Below, piece by piece: positions 32,795 through 43,100 of a stretch of 64,000 bases of DNA. The position numbers were made by a program, and so were the translations under genes. Source of the stretch: Actinernus sp. WN-2022. Lineage: Eukaryota > Cnidaria > Anthozoa > Actiniaria > Actinernidae. The stretch covers positions 31,453,867-31,517,866 of the forward strand of contig JAOWCC010001634.1 of NCBI GenBank assembly GCA_030867875.1, in the 5' to 3' direction. Every line of letters begins with the position of its first letter. Position 1 is the first letter of the stretch. Below the pieces are notes generated by a model that was not told the DNA's origin, ran no database searches, and worked only from the letters and a program-made list of their open reading frames with translations.

Positions 32795-32840
32795 GGGCGC
32801 CCGAGCCGGGAATCGAACCCGGGACCGCAGCGGCGAGAGG
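32795..32840 (-). tRNA. tRNA-Glu-like 3' half (pseudo-tRNA or SINE remnant)
   Basis: On the minus strand CTCTCGCCGCTGCGG is followed by the box B/T-arm CCCGGGTTCGATTCCCGG, as in eukaryotic tRNA-Glu(CTC). The acceptor and D-arm half is replaced by unrelated AT-rich sequence (ATATATAAAACACT), so no full cloverleaf can form. Read as a fragment, not a working tRNA gene. Confidence 0.5.
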
Positions 32841-32914
32841 TGAGTGTTTTATATATACCTGTAGCCAGTATTCGGTTCAACAAAAGCAGTTCACTTCAGT
32901 TAAAAACTACGTTT

Positions 32915-33250
32915 AAGCTCCTGTCAAACGGTCTCAACATTTGCGGTTGACTGAGCCGATGTTGAAGCCGGTTGACTGGCTGACCCCTCTCAACAATGTT
33001 GAGAGGTGTTGAGACATGTTGAGAAGAATTTGATTTCGTTTAAACTATGTCTCAACATCTTCTCAACATTACTTTTGTTCTCGAAATGTTGAAGCCGTTT
33101 GACACGCTCTCTCAACTTTGTTGAACACAACTGTGAAAGTCGGCAAGATCACGGCCGTGGACGAGCGGGATCTGGTTCTCAGTCCCAGACCTCACGCATC
33201 TCACTTGTTGAGCATTTGTTTAGAGGTTGTTGAGGCCGTTTGACACGGTA
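32915..33250. mobile_element. inverted-repeat element rich in CAACATGTTGAG motifs
   Basis: CTGTCAAACGGTCTCAACA near 32923 is mirrored by TTGTTGAGGCCGTTTGACAC near 33225-33244, with a further internal copy of AAGCCGTTTGACACG near 33090. Many short CAACA/TGTTG inverted motifs lie between. No coding content. Confidence 0.6.
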
Positions 33251-33838
33251 TGGCAAATGTTGAGAGAATGTCGAGCTTTACACTCAGCAAAAGTTTCCGA
33301 ATTCGTGAGTGACGAATGCGGAACGTTTACTGGATACCGGTTTCGTTTTGTTTTGTTTACACACAAAGCGGCCCGGGTTTTAGAAATTCAGAGTGCCGGA
33401 GAGGTAGGTACTCTTGTTTATGACGTAATCAGTATAATTATATGTGCGCCGGTACCGGGACCGGTTTTAACATAATTCCGATATACGGCGTGTCCGGCGG
33501 GTTTTTCGTAAAATGTGTCGAATTCCGATTTTAGCCAATCAGATTGTTGGATTTACTAGGTTATAGACGATTCAGAATAATGAAACAGGGAGAAAATCCG
33601 GGTTCGTTTTCACAATATAACTTCGAAATCCGAGTTTCGGAGCTATTTTTTCTCGTAACACCGGATCCAGTTCTGGACCCCATGGCCGCACATACCTACC
33701 CGGTATTTATCATACAAATCCCCTGGATCAAAACGCCACCAAACCATGCAGATTATATTCACTATTGGAGGGGTCAAGTGTAATGTACATGATCAGTCAA
33801 ATCTTTTCCTGTCTGATCTATAGTATAAACAGTCCAAT
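33251..33838. other. no recognised gene
   Basis: Open frames at 33227-33475 and 33544-33783 have no recognisable domain. Nothing else stands out. Confidence 0.4.
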
Positions 33839-33839
33839 A

Positions 33840-34029
33840 CACCATTCACACCAACTAAACCCTGTCAGTTAATTAAACTGAGTTTATCTAGCTCCTATAT
33901 TGAATGTGTTCTAACACAGGGTTAAAACTATACCTCAAATAGGTTTAAGAAAGGTCAGTTAAAGGCTGTAAACAGGTATTATTTTAAACTAGTTTAATTA
34001 AACCTGTTTCAGCTTTGGTGTGAATGGGG
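33840..34029. mobile_element. 190-bp MITE with TA target duplication
   Basis: Ends CACCATTCACACCAA and TTGGTGTGAATGGGG are inverted and flanked by TA (33838-33839 and 34030-34031). The AT-rich interior has AATTAAACT and AGTTTAATT inverted blocks. Confidence 0.7.
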
Positions 34030-34427
34030 TATAAGACTGTACGCCCATACAGTAAAGTCTACAACAAGTTGCTCCAAAGTGCAGCAGAGGTGTTGCTCAA
34101 AAATAAAAAGGTGATCAGAAAGAGCATTAATTGCAACATGAACTTTCGCTTTCGTCATACAGCCATATTGAATCTGATCATGATATAAACTCAATGAAAC
34201 AGCCGTTGAAACATTGCTCAGACCGTTCGAAACAATTGCTCGAAATCAAAATCATAAGTTCCTCGAAAATGTAAAAGGAAGGTGAGGAATAGTCCCTATG
34301 CAATAGTTCCTAAAATGACTTGCCACAAGTCAACCAACAATTTTTTTCGGGCGAGCTGAAGGTGTCATTGATACAAAGGATAGACCTTTATCACGCGGCG
34401 GCAATGTTGAAATAAAACCGTTATAAA

Positions 34428-34845
34428 AGGGAACCTCGGCTGAAAAATAATATTTGCTCTCAAGTGTTTGTTATGGATGCCTAAGTCTGTTTCTGTGTTT
34501 GTCTCCAGTAAATTGTACACTAGATGTCATTTATGCACCGATTTTCTTCTCGATAAAACTCATTTGAATTTCCTGCGCTACGCCATCTTGGATATCATGA
34601 CGTCACCGTGTTGCCCTATTGTCGCAGAACAAAAGAGCTATTGTTTTCTGACAATAAGGCAACACTGCGACGTCATACAATTCAAGATGGCGGCGCGCAG
34701 GAAATTCAAATGAGTTTTATCGACAGGAAAATTGTTGCATAAATGACATCTAGCGTACAATTTACTGGAGACAAACACAGAAACAGACTTAGGCATCCAT
34801 AACAAACACTTGAGAGCAAACATTGTTTTTCAGCCGAGGTTCCCT
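34428..34845. mobile_element. 418-bp palindromic MITE, Kolobok T2-like ends
   Basis: Roughly 190-bp arms start AGGGAACCTCGGCTGAAAAA. The right flank is TTAA (34846-34849) and the left is TAAA (34424-34427). The resulting TTAAAGGGA fits the TTAAAGGRR signature described for T2/Kolobok MITEs. Arms contain TGACGTCA-like sites and AAGATGGCG. Confidence 0.8.
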
Positions 34846-34949
34846 TTAATTGTTATTGCCCGCCCAGCCTCGATCTAAAACCTGTCTAACCGAGGCTGGA
34901 CGAGCATGAACAACCATTTATGCCAAGATGGCCGCCGCGTGATAACGGA

Positions 34950-34967
34950 GGGGGGGGGGGGGGGGGG
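34950..34967. repeat. G18 homopolymer
   Basis: An uninterrupted run of 18 G, in line with the G-tracts found in other elements of this window. Confidence 0.9.
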
Positions 34968-35029
34968 TGTAACTCCACGGAATTTAGTTGGGTCGGAGAG
35001 TGCCGCTCCCGCGTTTCCTCGGGCTTTTA

Positions 35030-35215
35030 TAACGGGTGCAATATGGATAGGACATGGGCTCGGTGGTCCAGGTTCGAATCCCGAACGCGGACTGAGTCAC
35101 GTGAATTGGTTTGTTATTGCCGGATTCTCTCCCTTGCTTCGAGGGTTTTTCTCCGAGTGGTCCGGTTTACCTCCCTCCATAAAAACCAACATTTCTAAAT
35201 TCAAATGCACGAGCA
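35030..35215 (+). mobile_element. tRNA-derived SINE (plus strand)
   Basis: The pol III box B GGTTCGAATCCCG is at 35071-35083. It is followed by CTCTCCCTTGCTTCGAGGG, TTTTTCTCCGAGTGGTCCGG and AAAAACCAACATTTCTAAAT, a body type I recall from widespread invertebrate SINEs. Box A is degenerate. It lies immediately downstream of the channel gene and may contribute to its 3' UTR. Confidence 0.6.
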
Positions 35216-35275
35216 CGCGTTTCGTTGAACGAGCAACTTAAAGCTCCTTAAGTGTCACGTGGGTAAATAAACCAT

Positions 35276-36303
35276 TTATTGCTTGTATTTCCTTTTCTCT
35301 GGACCTTTCAAAAATGGCTCATTGGACGCTGTGTGAAAAGACATTGTCCCTGAATCGGAGAGCTCGTCCTCCGTTTCCCCGAAACAGATCAGCGTGCTAG
35401 GTGCCCTTGATACGTCAGCGTGCATTGTGGGGCTTGCCAAAATATCTGGCGGCATCGCGCTCAGATTGTGATGGCAAAAATACGATATCAAATGCGCATC
35501 TGTAATTGCTGACGGGTGCAATGACGGGCCGATACCAATGTAAGCGAAGAAGAAGAAATTTCTCCGACTCTGCATACAGCAAAGAATGTTGAGAAACTGG
35601 AAAATTGTGAACAGAATGCAAACGTCCAATATGGCGATATTCAGGTACCACGCCAACTTGTACAAGTTTACTAACGGCATGGCACAAGACACGAGGACTT
35701 GATCATCGACGCGACAAACGAACTGAAATTTAAAGTTGGAAATAAAGAGCGAAGGGCAGGTAAAATAAACACTGAGCATAAAAATTAATACGATCTCTGT
35801 TAGAACGAGTTTAGTGACGTAAAGCCTCGACAGATACTTCTGGTCCAACCATAGCTCAATTTGCCTGTCTAGTTCTCCGATTCTCTGTTGGGCTTCCATT
35901 GGAGTACTTCTTGGTGAAATCTTGGGCGTGCTTTCCATTCGCGTATCAATCGGATCTTTCTTGATAATGTCCTTACAGGCAACGCCGACGTATTTAATCG
36001 CAGTTACAAGCACTTCGGTCGACCACAACTTCCATAACAGAACTGGACAGTACGATATAACCGCTTGGATCAACAACGCAAAAGGGAAATATCTTTGGTA
36101 GATAGTCTTAGGGTGTCCTTTGATCCCTAGTATTGAAACGCCTGGGACAGTGTTCAGAGTATCCGCTTGAGCTCGTATGAGATTCTGCGTGTAATCTAGC
36201 ATACTGGACGAGCAGTACGCCTTGTCATAAGTGGCCTGGGCCTGACTGTAGGATAGGTTCTCTCTGATTCCTCTGTTGATCGGCTGGCATTCAACAGCGT
36301 CAT
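35276..36303 (-). CDS. channel gene exon 2
   Basis: 1028 nt, from the acceptor CCCTAG to the stop. The last codons CAA TAA plus the following A create an AATAAA hexamer that overlaps the stop codon. Confidence 0.7.
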
Positions 36304-38088
36304 CTAGGGAATAAATGAGCACTACATATAACGTACATTTAACACGCGCAATGAGTTTAAATAGGCTATGAAATGGTGTTGCACACGTATGGAGTCAATG
36401 TTCCAATGACGGCTGTTAATATAGTCTAGTTTCGTATTCGAAAATTACCGCTGAATGCAATGACTACAGACGCATGTGCTCAGGATTAGCCTCATTCTGA
36501 AGTTAAACATTCTTAAATACCAGCGAGGTGCAAAATGCGAAACTACAACAATACGCAGAGTTGTGAATAGCCCACCTTCTCGCTGGTATTTATGAATTCA
36601 GAATGAGGCTAAGCAGGAGCCCATAACTAGGAGCGTCCATCCCGCATACTAGGCCTATGTCACAACGTTTTCACAAGTAAGGTTATTTTTAGAATGGTTT
36701 CCCGCTATTGTTGAGTTGTAATTATTCCTAAGGGAATCAAATCACAAAAGCGTATACGTAGCATCCATGTTGTTTAGTATAACAAAAGTAGCTAATGAGG
36801 CATCTTTTGTTCCCCCACGGTGCAATCTACCAATTGGCGGGGAAAATAATCTAAAAATAGCCCAACTTGTAAAAACGCTGTGACAACTATATAGGGGATA
36901 TGGACGCTCCTAGTTATGGGCTCCTGGGCTAAGCCCGAGTACATGCGTCTGTAGTCATTGCATTCAGCGGTAGTTTTCGAATAGGAAGCTGGAGTATTGG
37001 CTAAAAACAGTTAAAGCTTCCTCCATCATCTTCCTTATTTTGTTAATTACTTTTTGCATATTTGCTTAGATTTCTACTGTCCCATATGTGCGCGCGTCCG
37101 GCCCGGACAGCGAATCCGTGAGCCACAAAATCGCGGGTGAGATTGGGCTACCAGGAGCCGTGCTCTCGCCAGCTTTTCGCATTTTGGGCAGACTTGAAGT
37201 AAACGAAACACCTTTTAGAAATTAATATACGCCAATGTTTTTTTTATTTTAAAGCAACTTTAGTATACTTTTCAACCAATCTTTTTACTTTTCAACCGAA
37301 CTATTTACAGAAATTAAAAGCGATTTCTCGGATTTCACAGACAGAATAATTATAAACCCCTAAAAGCTAACGAAAACATTAATTTGGAGCGATGATATTT
37401 ACGGACTTTTCACTGTAACTTAGTAATAACAATAATTAACATTGTCATTAAAGCCAAAAACAATACATTTTTTTAAATTCCGTGTAAGTCTTCGGCTGAA
37501 AATATGTTTTCGTTGACTTTAATTCCTCAGACCAAGGGAATTCTACAGTAAATAGTGTGGCAAATTACTAGAAATATGTTCCTGTACGTACTGACAAATA
37601 CTGAAGCCATGCAGCTGAGTTTGGTGAGTGGAGAGGACCGAGAAGTTGAATCTCCCTCCTCCCCAGTGAGTTTCTCCCTAGACCATGAATGTAGATCCCA
37701 TTTTATCCCTCCTCCCTGTATGCTAAATTCTCTCTCCTCCCTAGTTTTTCTGGACATTTCTCCCGCCTCCCTAGTTATTTTTAGCCGTTTTTCCCTCCTC
37801 GCTAGATCGTTCCTCTGCCCTTTGGTGTCGCCGGATTTCGTCCACATTTCAAGCCGTCCTCACTGACATCTCAACCGCGGGCTTATTAGAAACGCGGACT
37901 GATTGAATATTCAAAGCGCGCGCTGGATATAGAAAACGCGACTACTTACCGAGCACATGTTCCTTGATTAGTAGAAACAGTCCAAGAATGCCAACAATAT
38001 AGACAGAAAGCCATTTCACAGTTCTGTCAAACGGGGACTCCGTTGTTATACCACTTCTGTTTCCACCAACTACAATTCTATATTCCAT
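35276..38088 (-). CDS. innexin/pannexin-superfamily channel protein, two exons
   Basis: Coding exons 38088-37950 and 36303-35276 are joined by a GT-AG intron (donor G|GTAAGT; acceptor TTATTCCCTAG) in phase 1, giving 388 aa. Exon 1 supplies TM1 (about residues 24-43, WLSVYIVGILGLFLLIKE). The first extracellular loop has two Cys (VECQP; AYCSSS). TM2 is YFPFALLIQAVISYCPVLLW, preceding a cytoplasmic loop. TM3 is the TKLVLTEIVLIFMLSVYF region. The second loop has two Cys (FVCRVDD; VSCAMPLVNLYKL) and leads into TM4 around NIAILDVCILFTIFQF. Four passes, paired loop cysteines and the C-x-x-P-x-N motif before TM4 fit innexins/pannexins, which form gap-junction or large-pore channels at the plasma membrane. 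The C-terminus is Ser/Glu-rich. CALHM or LRRC8-type channels are less likely. Confidence 0.65.
36430..36990. mobile_element. nested inverted-repeat elements in the channel-gene intron
   Basis: Outer arms CGAAAATTACCGCTGAATGC (36438 onward) and GCATTCAGCGGTAGTTTTCG (to about 36980) bracket further inverted pairs. One is AAATACCAGCGAGG with CTCGCTGGTATTT (36510-36595); another is GAGCCCATAACTAGGAGCGT with its complement near 36903-36925. A short copy of the outer repeat is at 41630-41759. Confidence 0.7.
37950..38088 (-). CDS. channel gene exon 1
   Basis: 139 nt, from the ATG at 38088 to the donor GTAAGT. It encodes the cytoplasmic N-terminus and first membrane segment (FDRTVKWLSVYIVGILG). Confidence 0.65.
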
Positions 38089-39574
38089 GGCTTTTGGCTT
38101 GTAATTGCATTGGAGACAAAGTGCGTCACTTGCAGAATATTAAATAAATCAATGGATTATCGCATCTTTATCCAAACCCGAGTGCGTTTAACGTCCATTA
38201 TAAGTTTCAAGCTTTTGGATTTCTGGCTGATTTCTTTTGTCGCAGTCATGTAGCTGTAGCAACTTTAAACTTGTAGTTTATCACGAGTAAAGTGTGAACG
38301 ATGATCAGTCAAAATACGTTTAAAGAGCATTGCCTCGATTTCTTCTTAACTTTGCTGAAAAAAATCAAGTACTTGTATTTTCGGAGAAGATGCTTTCACA
38401 CAAACTTGATTGAAGTAGCGTAGTAATTCGTCTATAACCACTAACCCGATCAAAACTGCCCACAAACTCGATGAATTTTCCTTCGTTCGAGGTCTTGCTT
38501 GGTCGAAAAGGCGATGAACTGAAAATTACCCGATGTGCCTATTAGCTTCAAGATTAGAGTTCTCCTGTTAAAAGCGGAAGACCTAATGCGAGACACAATA
38601 TTACTCTAACTCAACCGTCCCAACACGGCAACTTCAATACAAGATCCGTCCACTTTGAAGAAAGTTTCGATCTCCACTGAGTGAATTATATAGGAAAACG
38701 CACGAAGTGTTCAATTTATTTGCTTAAAACTAACAAGTTCCGAGTGCTTAAGTAGATTATGTAGTTCACAAAGAATCCGGAACGGCAATTATAAAGTTAC
38801 AGCTCCATTTATTTTTCTTGCTTGAAAAGACACCACCACCCTTCTTGCATGGGTCACAAACTTTCCCATTAAATTTCCTGGTAAATTTCCTGGTGGCAGG
38901 GGCGAAGCCTAAGCGAAGCGATATTAGGTAATTTGTATAGTATTGAAGCTGGGCTTGATATTGTTTCAATTCAAGAAAAAGAATCCTCCTTTTTTGTATG
39001 CTACTTAGTTTCTCGTAAATGTGTTTATTACCGGAACAAAGTGCTCATTGGTGAGTATTGAGTTACTTAAAACACTGAAACATTTCAAACGGCATGTCGC
39101 GTCTACAGGTCTTTTCCCCCTCAAATAATTCATCAGTTATTTATAGAGTTTCCCCGAGGGCGTAAAGTGAAATGACATCTACAGAAGTAACCGAGTGAAT
39201 CGAACCAAAATGCAAGAACAAGCACAATTATACTCGGGCCCTTCTTCTCGTTATATTTTCATGCAATTTATGAGCTTGATAAATATATATATATAAAAGC
39301 TTTTGCGCGGTTAACAATGATTCCTCAGTAATTTGATTGGGGGGGGGTTCAGTTTGGGGCATTCAATATCGTATCATTCATTTTTGCAAAACATTTTAAT
39401 CATTCGAGCGTTTCCTAGCCTGCAATGCAAGCGTTTCTAGTTGTTTTTTGGTTCGCTTCGCTCGCAATAGAGTCAGCTCGCTTCGCTCCTCCCTACTTCC
39501 TTTTTTGTTCTCGTTCCATTCTCCCTCGTTAAAATATATCGCGGTTTCCCAAACAGAACGGGCTAAAGCGTTCA

Positions 39575-39598
39575 CCCCCCCCCCCCCCCCCCCCCCCC
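39575..39598. repeat. C24 homopolymer
   Basis: An uninterrupted run of 24 C. Confidence 0.95.
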
Positions 39599-39721
39599 AA
39601 CTTCCTCACAAAAGATAAACACAAGCATATGTTCATGCTTTTACTGGTTTTTTTTGCCAAGGTCAAGTACTTTAGTAGGGTTACCTGTGGCCGCGAGAAA
39701 AGTGTCGCAAGAGATTGGGAC

Positions 39722-39742
39722 GAGTGAGTGAGTGAGTGAGTA
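39722..39742. repeat. GAGT tetranucleotide repeat
   Basis: Five GAGT units. Confidence 0.85.
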
Positions 39743-40021
39743 ATGTATTTAGCTTTGCCACTAATTGGTTCCCAGTTCTGATTTTGTGATAAAAGTACTG
39801 AGTCATTCAAAAATTATATTCACACTCCATGTACTTGATCCATCCAGACATTTCACTTGTGCTACCGCTAAAAACTAGTTCATAAGAAAATCGTTTTTTA
39901 CCATCCCACAGAGCTAGGTTGGGAAATGTTAAAGCCGGGAAAGAAAAGAAACCAATCTCTCTCTTTCTGCTATAAACCATTTTTACACAACAGATACTTT
40001 ATCCTCTCTTGCTTAAGTATA

Positions 40022-40172
40022 TTATTCAGTAGCTTGGGTAAGTCTCTGGTTTGCTCGTAAAATATCGCCTGGACTGGGATATGGTCGTTGTTGGAATAGC
40101 GGTCCATTAGCTGTTGTGTCAACTCCAGTTTTGGCTTCACCCTTTCTGTTTAGCCCAGTGGTCCAGTCGCCC
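40022..40172 (-). CDS. PQBP1: PQBP1 exon 8 (terminal)
   Basis: 151 nt from acceptor TTTGTCTAG to the stop at 40022. Encodes [18 protein letters not shown] and the U5-15kD-binding [12 protein letters not shown]. Confidence 0.95.
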
Positions 40173-43100
40173 CTAGACAAACGTTATGAACAAAACAAAT
40201 TGTGTTGTCAGTTTTCAAAGTTTTCAACTGAGGATTTTCAGAATAAAAAAAATTCACTGATAAACCTAATAATTATTTACATATTTGATATAGTTGGTAA
40301 ATCTCTCGTACCCAGAGCTCCATCTCTCTCTCTGTGGAGATGGAGCTCTGGGTACGAGACTGGCGCGCGTCCCGCCAGTTTTCCCGCCCAAACTTAAAGA
40401 AAACAAAGGCAAGCACCGCTGTTTCTAATTTCATGTACGTATGTAAAATGTTTTGCCAAAAACAACAAAACTACTTTAAAGCTAAGCGGTTTAAGTTTTC
40501 TTAATATGTAATTCACTGTCATGTGAGTTTACTAAGTTATACAATTATTTACGGAAAGAGCTTTAAGCCCTCGGAAGCTTGTATTTGAATCCCGCGCCTT
40601 CGTTCTTGTCGGTCAGCGGAGCATACCGTTTTGCCGCGGTGAGACACACATACCTTGGGGCATCGGAGTACGATGATGGATCCATTGGATCAACCTCAGC
40701 CGGTTTATTGCGTTTGTTATCATTTTTGGGTTCTAATGAAGTAAAATACGAGAAATTGTCAGCAGATAAAGAGTGCATCAACAAGGATAAATAATTTATA
40801 TGTTGAACTCCTCGACGTTCACTGGATACAAGTATTGACCTGATTAATACTACTACTACTACTACTAATGATAATAATAACAACAACAGCATCAATAATT
40901 AATATTTATTTCAACATTCGAAACAAAGTACAACAATAATATATCACTTCAATAAAATTAAATGCGCTCGTGATCCCATGGGAAAGGCTTTACTGGAAAC
41001 AGTCACGTGCTGATATATCACTTCAATAAAATGAAATGTGCTCGTGATCCCATGGGAAAGGCTTTACTGGAAACAGTCACGTGCTAATATATCACTTCAA
41101 TAAAATGAAATGCGCTTGTGATCCCATGGGAAAGGCTTTACTGGAAACAGTCACGTGCTAATGTATCACTTCAATAAAATGAAATGTGCTCGTGATCCCA
41201 TGGGAAAGGCTTTACTAGAAACAGTCACGTGCTAATATATCACTTCAATAAAATGAAATGCGCTTGTGATCCCATGGGAAAGGCTTTACTGGAAACAGTC
41301 ACGTGCTAATGTATCACTTCAATAAAATGAAATGTGCTCGTGATCCCATGGGAAAGGCTTTACTGGAAACAGTCACGTGCTAATATATCACTTCAATAAA
41401 ATGAAATGCGCTTGTGATCCCATGGGAAAGGCTTTACTGGAACAGTCACGTGCTAATATATCACTTCAATAAAATGAAATGCGCTCGTGATCCCATGGGA
41501 AAGGCTTTCCTGGAAACAGTCACGTGCTAATATATCACTTCAATAAAATGAAATGCGCTCGTGATCCCATGGGAAAGGCTTTACTGGAAACAGTCACGTG
41601 CTGATATATCACTTCAATAACAAATGAATAGTCAGTTTCGTATTCGACAATTACCGCTGAATGCAATGACCACAGACGCATGTACCCAGGGTTAGCCTCA
41701 TTCTGAAGTTAAACATTCTTAAATACCTTGCATTCAGCGGTAATTTTCGAATACGAGAATTGCGCTCGTGATCCCACGGGAAAGGCTTTACTGGATGGCA
41801 AACAAACTTCAAAACGTTGTTTCGGAAAGGTCGACAATCCTTTGAGGGACATGGTAATATGACCTATTTAGCTTGTCAATCAAAAAAACTATTTGGTGCT
41901 AAATCAACATGGATACCAAAATTAGTAAACAGCCCAAGTTTTATAGGTTTATATCTTATAAAGCTGAAGGAATGGCATTTTTTTTTAAACTAGCCCGGGG
42001 GTTTCGGTGAGCCCGCGATCCTCTCCCCACTCACGGCTGGGCGCGCGAGCTGAGACATTGTCGGGTTTTAGCGAATCAAAAACTTGCCACTAAATTCCTG
42101 TCGCTGAATTGATTTGCATAATTTACATTGTAAACTTTTGAAAGCCGGACAAAGGCTTTCGATTGCTGTTCCAAAATGCGTTTAAATTTGCTCTGGAAAA
42201 GTTGGGTTTCATAGAATTCAAGGATTCACACAAGAAGCAGTGAGAGAGTTAGTTTTCGGGTGAAGACACTTTGTCAGTAAACGCACTGGCTCTGGAAGTC
42301 ACTTGGGAAACCGTCAGCTCAAAGGTCGCGAAGCTCGTAATGTTCAGTCATTTCTCATTTAACTTTACCGATGCAAGACCAAGGTAGCCCGGCTATTCTT
42401 ACTTCAAAGAAAATTAGTGCTGCCTTTATCGGAGAAGAAAAGACGGATGAGTCCATATTAAGAGAGTTTATAGAAGAGAGGAAATCGCGTCTAATGCAGG
42501 CCATGTTTACGCGTTTAAGTCTGGGCTAAACTGCAGAATACCCCGCAACTTTTTATGTCTACGCGTAGCCGGCTACGCGTGCTTCGTTCTATAAAGAATT
42601 CATTAAGATATAGCTTCACGGGTGTGACTCGGCCTCAGTCCACCTCTTCCATTCGACGCGTAGCACGCGTAGCACAGCTTCGTTCTTTAAAGAATTCATT
42701 AAGACTTAGCTTCACGGGTGTGAGACTCGGCCTCAACGACGCGTAGCCCGTAGAGCCTTGGGGATATCTTTTCATTTGCGGGGTATTCTGCAGTTGCTCC
42801 CTCGACTCTAGCTCAGAGTTCCGAGATAACATCTAAACTTAATTTTTATCCCCGTATAAAATTTCGGCTTTTAATTTCTGTCAGCGAGTGTCAACAAATA
42901 AAGTAGCCTGGTTTCTCAACAGCCGGGCTTTCCTAGAAAACTTGGACTGTGAACATGAGAGCTAATAATAACAGGTATTAAATAAAACCTTTACCTACCT
43001 CGAATTAATTTCACACTTGGAGTTTTAGTTTAAAGAATTCCAATGTGGTTTGAAAGTTTACGCGGAATCGAACCTACGCTACACGCAAATAAATGAATAA

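Larger units (their letters stand above)
38089..40021. other. intergenic region between the two host genes
   Basis: It holds the presumed promoter and 5' UTR of the channel gene at the left and the PQBP1 3' UTR at the right. No TATA box or further gene was identified. It contains ATATATATAT near 39285, a C24 run (39575-39598) and a GAGT repeat (39722-39742). Confidence 0.5.
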
